A DNA stretch of 8,088 nucleotides from Clostridiaceae bacterium UBA6085 (GTDB taxonomy: Bacteria; Bacillota; Clostridia; Clostridiales; Clostridiaceae). Within the stretch, counting starts at the first letter, position 1, and each line of letters opens with the position of its first letter. The stretch lies in assembly GCA_002428605.1 (NCBI GenBank), contig DIXH01000018.1:1-8088 (forward strand). The letters are read 5' to 3'. The notes beneath the pieces were generated by a model. The model was not told the origin of the DNA and ran no database searches. It was given only the letters and a program-made list of their open reading frames with translations. Below are positions 5,722 through 8,088 of this stretch, one piece after another. The translations under genes and the position numbers were made by a program.

Positions 5722-5757
5722 CCTGCCGGCAGCCTCTTACCTTAAGGCTCCGGCAGG
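5722..5757 (+). other. GC-rich intercistronic hairpin between ygeY and ygeW
   Basis: CCTGCCGG (5722-5729) pairs with CCGGCAGG (5750-5757) and, after a one-base bulge, AGCCT (5731-5735) pairs with AGGCT (5745-5749): 13 pairs with a nine-base loop. It is followed by CAAAATAATAATTT, not a T-run, on either strand. It is therefore not a standard intrinsic terminator and is more likely an mRNA-processing or stability element that sets the ratio of ygeY to the genes downstream. Confidence 0.75.
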
Positions 5758-5799
5758 CAAAATAATAATTTAGCGTAAGCAACGCAAAGGAGCATATTG

Positions 5800-6993
5800 A
5801 TGAAAACATTAAATGACTATATCGAAAAGCTGAACAGCCTCAACTTCAAGGAAATGTACAACGATGACTTCTTCCTTACCTGGGACAAGTCAGACGACTC
5901 CATCGAAGCACTCTTCACAGTGGCAGACGCCCTGAGGTACATGAGGGAGAACAACATCTCCACCAAGGTATTCGAGTCAGGACTCGGAATATCCATATTC
6001 AGGGACAATTCCACAAGGACCAGGTTCTCCTTCGCTTCAGCCTGCAACCTTCTCGGACTCGAGGTACAGGACCTTGATGAAGGAAAGTCACAGATAGCTC
6101 ATGGAGAGACTGTCAGGGAGACTGCAAACATGATCTCCTTCATGGCTGACGTCATCGGAATAAGGGATGACATGTACATAGGCAAGGGCCATACATACAT
6201 GCAGGAAGTTTCACAGTCGGTACAGGACGGAAACAAGGACGGAGTCCTTGAGCAGAGGCCTACCCTTGTCAACCTCCAGTGCGACATCGACCATCCTACC
6301 CAGTCAATGGCTGACATGCTGCATATCATCCATGAGTTCGGCGGAGTAGAGAACCTCAAGGGCAAGAAGATCGCCATGTCATGGGCATACTCCCCATCCT
6401 ACGGAAAGCCGCTTTCAGTTCCACAGGGAATCGTCGGTCTCATGACCAGATTCGGAATGGACGTCGTGCTTGCACATCCGGAAGGCTACGAGATAATGTC
6501 AGAGGTTGAAGAAGTCGCCAGGGCAAACGCCGCAAAGACAGGCGGATCCTTCACAAAGACAAACAACATGGCTGAAGCGTTCAAGGATGCGGACATAGTA
6601 TATCCTAAGAGCTGGGCTCCTTTCATAGCTATGGAGAAGAGAACTGAACTATATGCAAACAATGACTTCGATGGTATAAAGGCACTTGAGAAGGAACTCC
6701 TCAGGCAGAACGCTGAGCACAAGGACTGGGAGTGCACTGAAGAGCTCATGAAGCTCACTAAGGACGGAAAGGCCCTCTACATGCACTGCCTGCCGGCGGA
6801 CATATCTGGCGTCAGCTGCAAGGAAGGCGAAGTTGCCGCTACAGTATTTGACAGGTACAGGACTCCTCTTTACAAGGAAGCAAGCTACAAGCCATATATC
6901 ATAGCAGCCATGATATTCCTTGCAAAGTTCGAGAATCCGCAGGCGACACTACTTGCTCTTGAAAAAGAAGCAAAGGCAAGAAAGCACGAGTAA
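5800..6993 (+). CDS. ygeW: Knotted carbamoyltransferase YgeW
   Basis: This 397-residue protein matches E. coli YgeW in length and along its whole sequence as far as I can recall it. It has the carbamoyl-phosphate motif STRTR (S71-R75) within FRDNSTRTRFS, the family-specific DLDEGKSQIAHGETVRETAN (91-110), DHPTQ (164-168), the long insert SWAYSPSYGKPLSVPQG (194-210) and HCLPAD (329-334). The fold is that of aspartate and ornithine carbamoyltransferases with a knotted C-terminal half. Ornithine or aspartate signatures for the second substrate are not seen, and the true substrate is unsettled in the literature as I know it. The start ATG at 5800 follows AAAGGAG by seven bases; a TTG codon directly before it is not needed. 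It lies between ygeY and a carbamate kinase gene, which favours the carbamoyl-phosphate-forming direction. Confidence 0.96.
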   Translation: MKTLNDYIEKLNSLNFKEMYNDDFFLTWDKSDDSIEALFTVADALRYMRENNISTKVFESGLGISIFRDNSTRTRFSFASACNLLGLEVQDLDEGKSQIAHGETVRETANMISFMADVIGIRDDMYIGKGHTYMQEVSQSVQDGNKDGVLEQRPTLVNLQCDIDHPTQSMADMLHIIHEFGGVENLKGKKIAMSWAYSPSYGKPLSVPQGIVGLMTRFGMDVVLAHPEGYEIMSEVEEVARANAAKTGGSFTKTNNMAEAFKDADIVYPKSWAPFIAMEKRTELYANNDFDGIKALEKELLRQNAEHKDWECTEELMKLTKDGKALYMHCLPADISGVSCKEGEVAATVFDRYRTPLYKEASYKPYIIAAMIFLAKFENPQATLLALEKEAKARKHE

Positions 6994-7015
6994 CCCTCGG
7001 GAGGATATTTCCTAA

Positions 7016-7954
7016 ATGAAGAAGAGAATTGTGATAGCTCTCGGCGGAAACGCCCTCGGGAACAACCTTCCGGAGCAGATGATAGCTGTAAAGCACACGT
7101 CAAAGGCAATAGCGGACCTCATTGAGGAAGGACATGAAGTGGTCATTTCCCACGGAAACGGTCCTCAGGTCGGCATGATCAACGAGGCAATGGCAGAGTA
7201 CGGACGCTCCAACAAGGAGCATCCAACCTTCACCCCACTTTCAGTATGCGTAGCCATGAGCCAGGCATACATCGGCTATGACCTTCAGAACGCTCTGAAG
7301 GAAGAGCTCCTAGGTAGAGGGATACCTAAATCGGTTGCGACTGTAATAACTCAGGTGAGAGTGGATGCAGATGACCCTAAGTTCCTAAATCCGTCAAAGC
7401 CCATCGGACATTTCATGAACGAGGAAGAGCTGGAGTATGCGAAAGCAAACGGCATCCAGGTCATGGAGGATGCAGGAAGAGGCTACAGGAGAGTCGTTGC
7501 ATCACCGATGCCAAAGGAGATCATTGAGATCAACACGATAAGGAACCTCCTTGAATCAGGAGAGATCGTAATCGCATGCGGAGGAGGCGGAATACCCGTC
7601 ACAAGGACAGGCAACCACCTTAAGGGTGCAGCCGCAGTCATCGACAAGGACTTCGCAAGCGCGCTGCTTGCAAAGGAACTTAATGCTGACTACCTCATAA
7701 TCCTTACCGCTGTTGAGAAGGTCGCCATAGACTTCAGGGGACCGAACGAGAAGTGGCTAGACGCCATAAACGTTGAAGAAGCCAGGCAGTATATGTCCGA
7801 GGGCCATTTCGCCCCTGGCTCAATGCTGCCAAAGGTTCAGGCCGCAGTAGAGTTCGCCTCCTCGGGAGAGAACCGCACAGCGCTGATCACACTACTTGAA
7901 AAGGCAAAGGATGGAATCAACGGCAAGACAGGGACGTTCATAAGAAAGGCTTAG
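7016..7954 (+). CDS. arcC: Carbamate kinase
   Basis: Carbamate kinase interconverts carbamoyl phosphate plus ADP with carbamate (ammonia and CO2) plus ATP, in the cytoplasm. The protein is 312 residues, the normal length. Amino-acid kinase motifs are in order: ALGGNAL (8-14), SHGNGPQVG (45-53), PIGHFM (129-134), ACGGGGIPV (187-195), AVIDKDFASALLA (207-219), ILTAVEKVAIDF (229-240) and GSMLPKVQAA (268-277). It follows ygeW by 22 bases, with GGGAGGA as ribosome binding site, and ends the operon. No arginine deiminase or ornithine carbamoyltransferase gene is adjacent, so its carbamoyl phosphate probably comes from YgeW and not from an arginine deiminase pathway. In E. coli the equivalent kinase linked to ygeW is YqeA, so the symbol arcC names the enzyme class only. 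Confidence 0.96.
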   Translation: MKKRIVIALGGNALGNNLPEQMIAVKHTSKAIADLIEEGHEVVISHGNGPQVGMINEAMAEYGRSNKEHPTFTPLSVCVAMSQAYIGYDLQNALKEELLGRGIPKSVATVITQVRVDADDPKFLNPSKPIGHFMNEEELEYAKANGIQVMEDAGRGYRRVVASPMPKEIIEINTIRNLLESGEIVIACGGGGIPVTRTGNHLKGAAAVIDKDFASALLAKELNADYLIILTAVEKVAIDFRGPNEKWLDAINVEEARQYMSEGHFAPGSMLPKVQAAVEFASSGENRTALITLLEKAKDGINGKTGTFIRKA

Positions 7955-7965
7955 CAAAATGATGA

Positions 7966-8003
7966 GCGGGGCACAGGTACAATCACCTGTGACCCGCTTT
8001 TTT
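7966..8003 (+). terminator. Strong intrinsic terminator of the ygeY operon
   Basis: GCGGG (7966-7970) pairs with CCCGC (7993-7997) and CACAGGT (7972-7978) with ACCTGTG (7985-7991), separated by one G/A mismatch, with a six-base loop. Six T residues follow (7998-8003). It begins 12 bases after the carbamate kinase stop. Confidence 0.93.
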
Positions 8004-8011
8004 ATCAGCAT

Positions 8012-8035
8012 ATCCTGAGTTTGTCACATCAAATA
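8012..8035 (-). repeat. Right arm of the perfect 24-bp inverted repeat
   Basis: This is the exact reverse complement of positions 1-24. It starts eight bases after the T-run of the operon terminator. Any further extension of the repeat would run outward, through 8036 and beyond, and cannot be tested because the left copy sits at the window edge. The remaining bases to 8088 are AT-rich, with a weak AAAAGC/GCTTTT pairing (8048-8072) and no gene. Confidence 0.85.
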
Positions 8036-8088
8036 TTTAGAATCATCAAAAGCATTCAGTATAAGCGCTTTTCTTTTCGCCCAATATA

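Noticed and set aside
5797..5799. TTG start one codon upstream for ygeW
   Set aside because: The ATG at 5800 has the better spacing (seven bases) to AAAGGAG and gives the family length.
1..8035. Composite transposon or integrative element bounded by the 24-bp inverted repeats
   Set aside because: No transposase, integrase or resolvase is present, and the interior includes housekeeping pyrBI with its native attenuator. The repeat is reported, but mobility is not supported.
8048..8072. Terminator for a convergent gene to the right of the window
   Set aside because: The AAAAGC/GCTTTT arms are only six bases, mostly A/T, with a 13-base loop, and no gene is visible to be terminated.

Overview
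The window looks like chromosome of an anaerobic, low-to-mid GC Firmicute of the Clostridia type. The clues are strong AGGAGG-type ribosome binding sites, heavy use of AGG/AGA for arginine, a separate PyrB plus PyrI, a PyrR-type RNA attenuator, and a ygeY-ygeW-carbamate kinase operon of the kind found in purine- and amino-acid-fermenting anaerobes. No taxon can be fixed from the sequence alone. There is no rRNA, tRNA, CRISPR array or transposase gene.

Layout, left to right. (1) Positions 1-24 are one arm of a perfect 24-bp inverted repeat; the other arm is at 8012-8035. (2) A leftward two-gene operon (about 104-806) encodes a Fur-family regulator and, translationally coupled to it, a 72-residue two-helix membrane protein. 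(3) Divergent from it, at 899-2062, is an ArgE/DapE-type M20 peptidase with its own promoter. It ends at a perfect hairpin shared with the convergent pyr genes. (4) A leftward pyrB-pyrI operon (2116-3469) encodes aspartate transcarbamoylase catalytic and regulatory chains. Its leader (3470-3612) holds a readable PyrR-binding hairpin, antiterminator and terminator. (5) A leftward 95-residue DUF427 protein lies at 3722-4009. (6) A 391-bp gene-free region (4010-4400) carries a 30-bp dyad, a tandem 20-bp AT-rich repeat and a promoter. (7) A rightward operon of ygeY, ygeW and a carbamate kinase gene (4401-7954) closes with a strong intrinsic terminator.

How the genes may work together. Carbamoyl phosphate is the common theme. 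PyrB consumes it for pyrimidine synthesis, with PyrI providing nucleotide control and the leader providing control by uridine nucleotides. YgeW is a second member of the carbamoyltransferase fold, of unsettled substrate. The carbamate kinase can turn carbamoyl phosphate plus ADP into ATP. The likely reading is that YgeY (a metal-dependent M20 hydrolase) releases a substrate whose carbamoyl group YgeW moves to phosphate, and the kinase harvests it as ATP. This is inference from gene order and family; the substrate cannot be read from the sequence. ygeX, the usual partner between ygeW and ygeY in E. coli, is absent here.

Points most worth a second look: the inverted repeat bracketing the whole window, the complete pyr attenuator, the Fur homologue that appears to have lost the usual regulatory metal site, the unexplained repeats upstream of ygeY, and the GC-rich hairpin without a U-tract between ygeY and ygeW.
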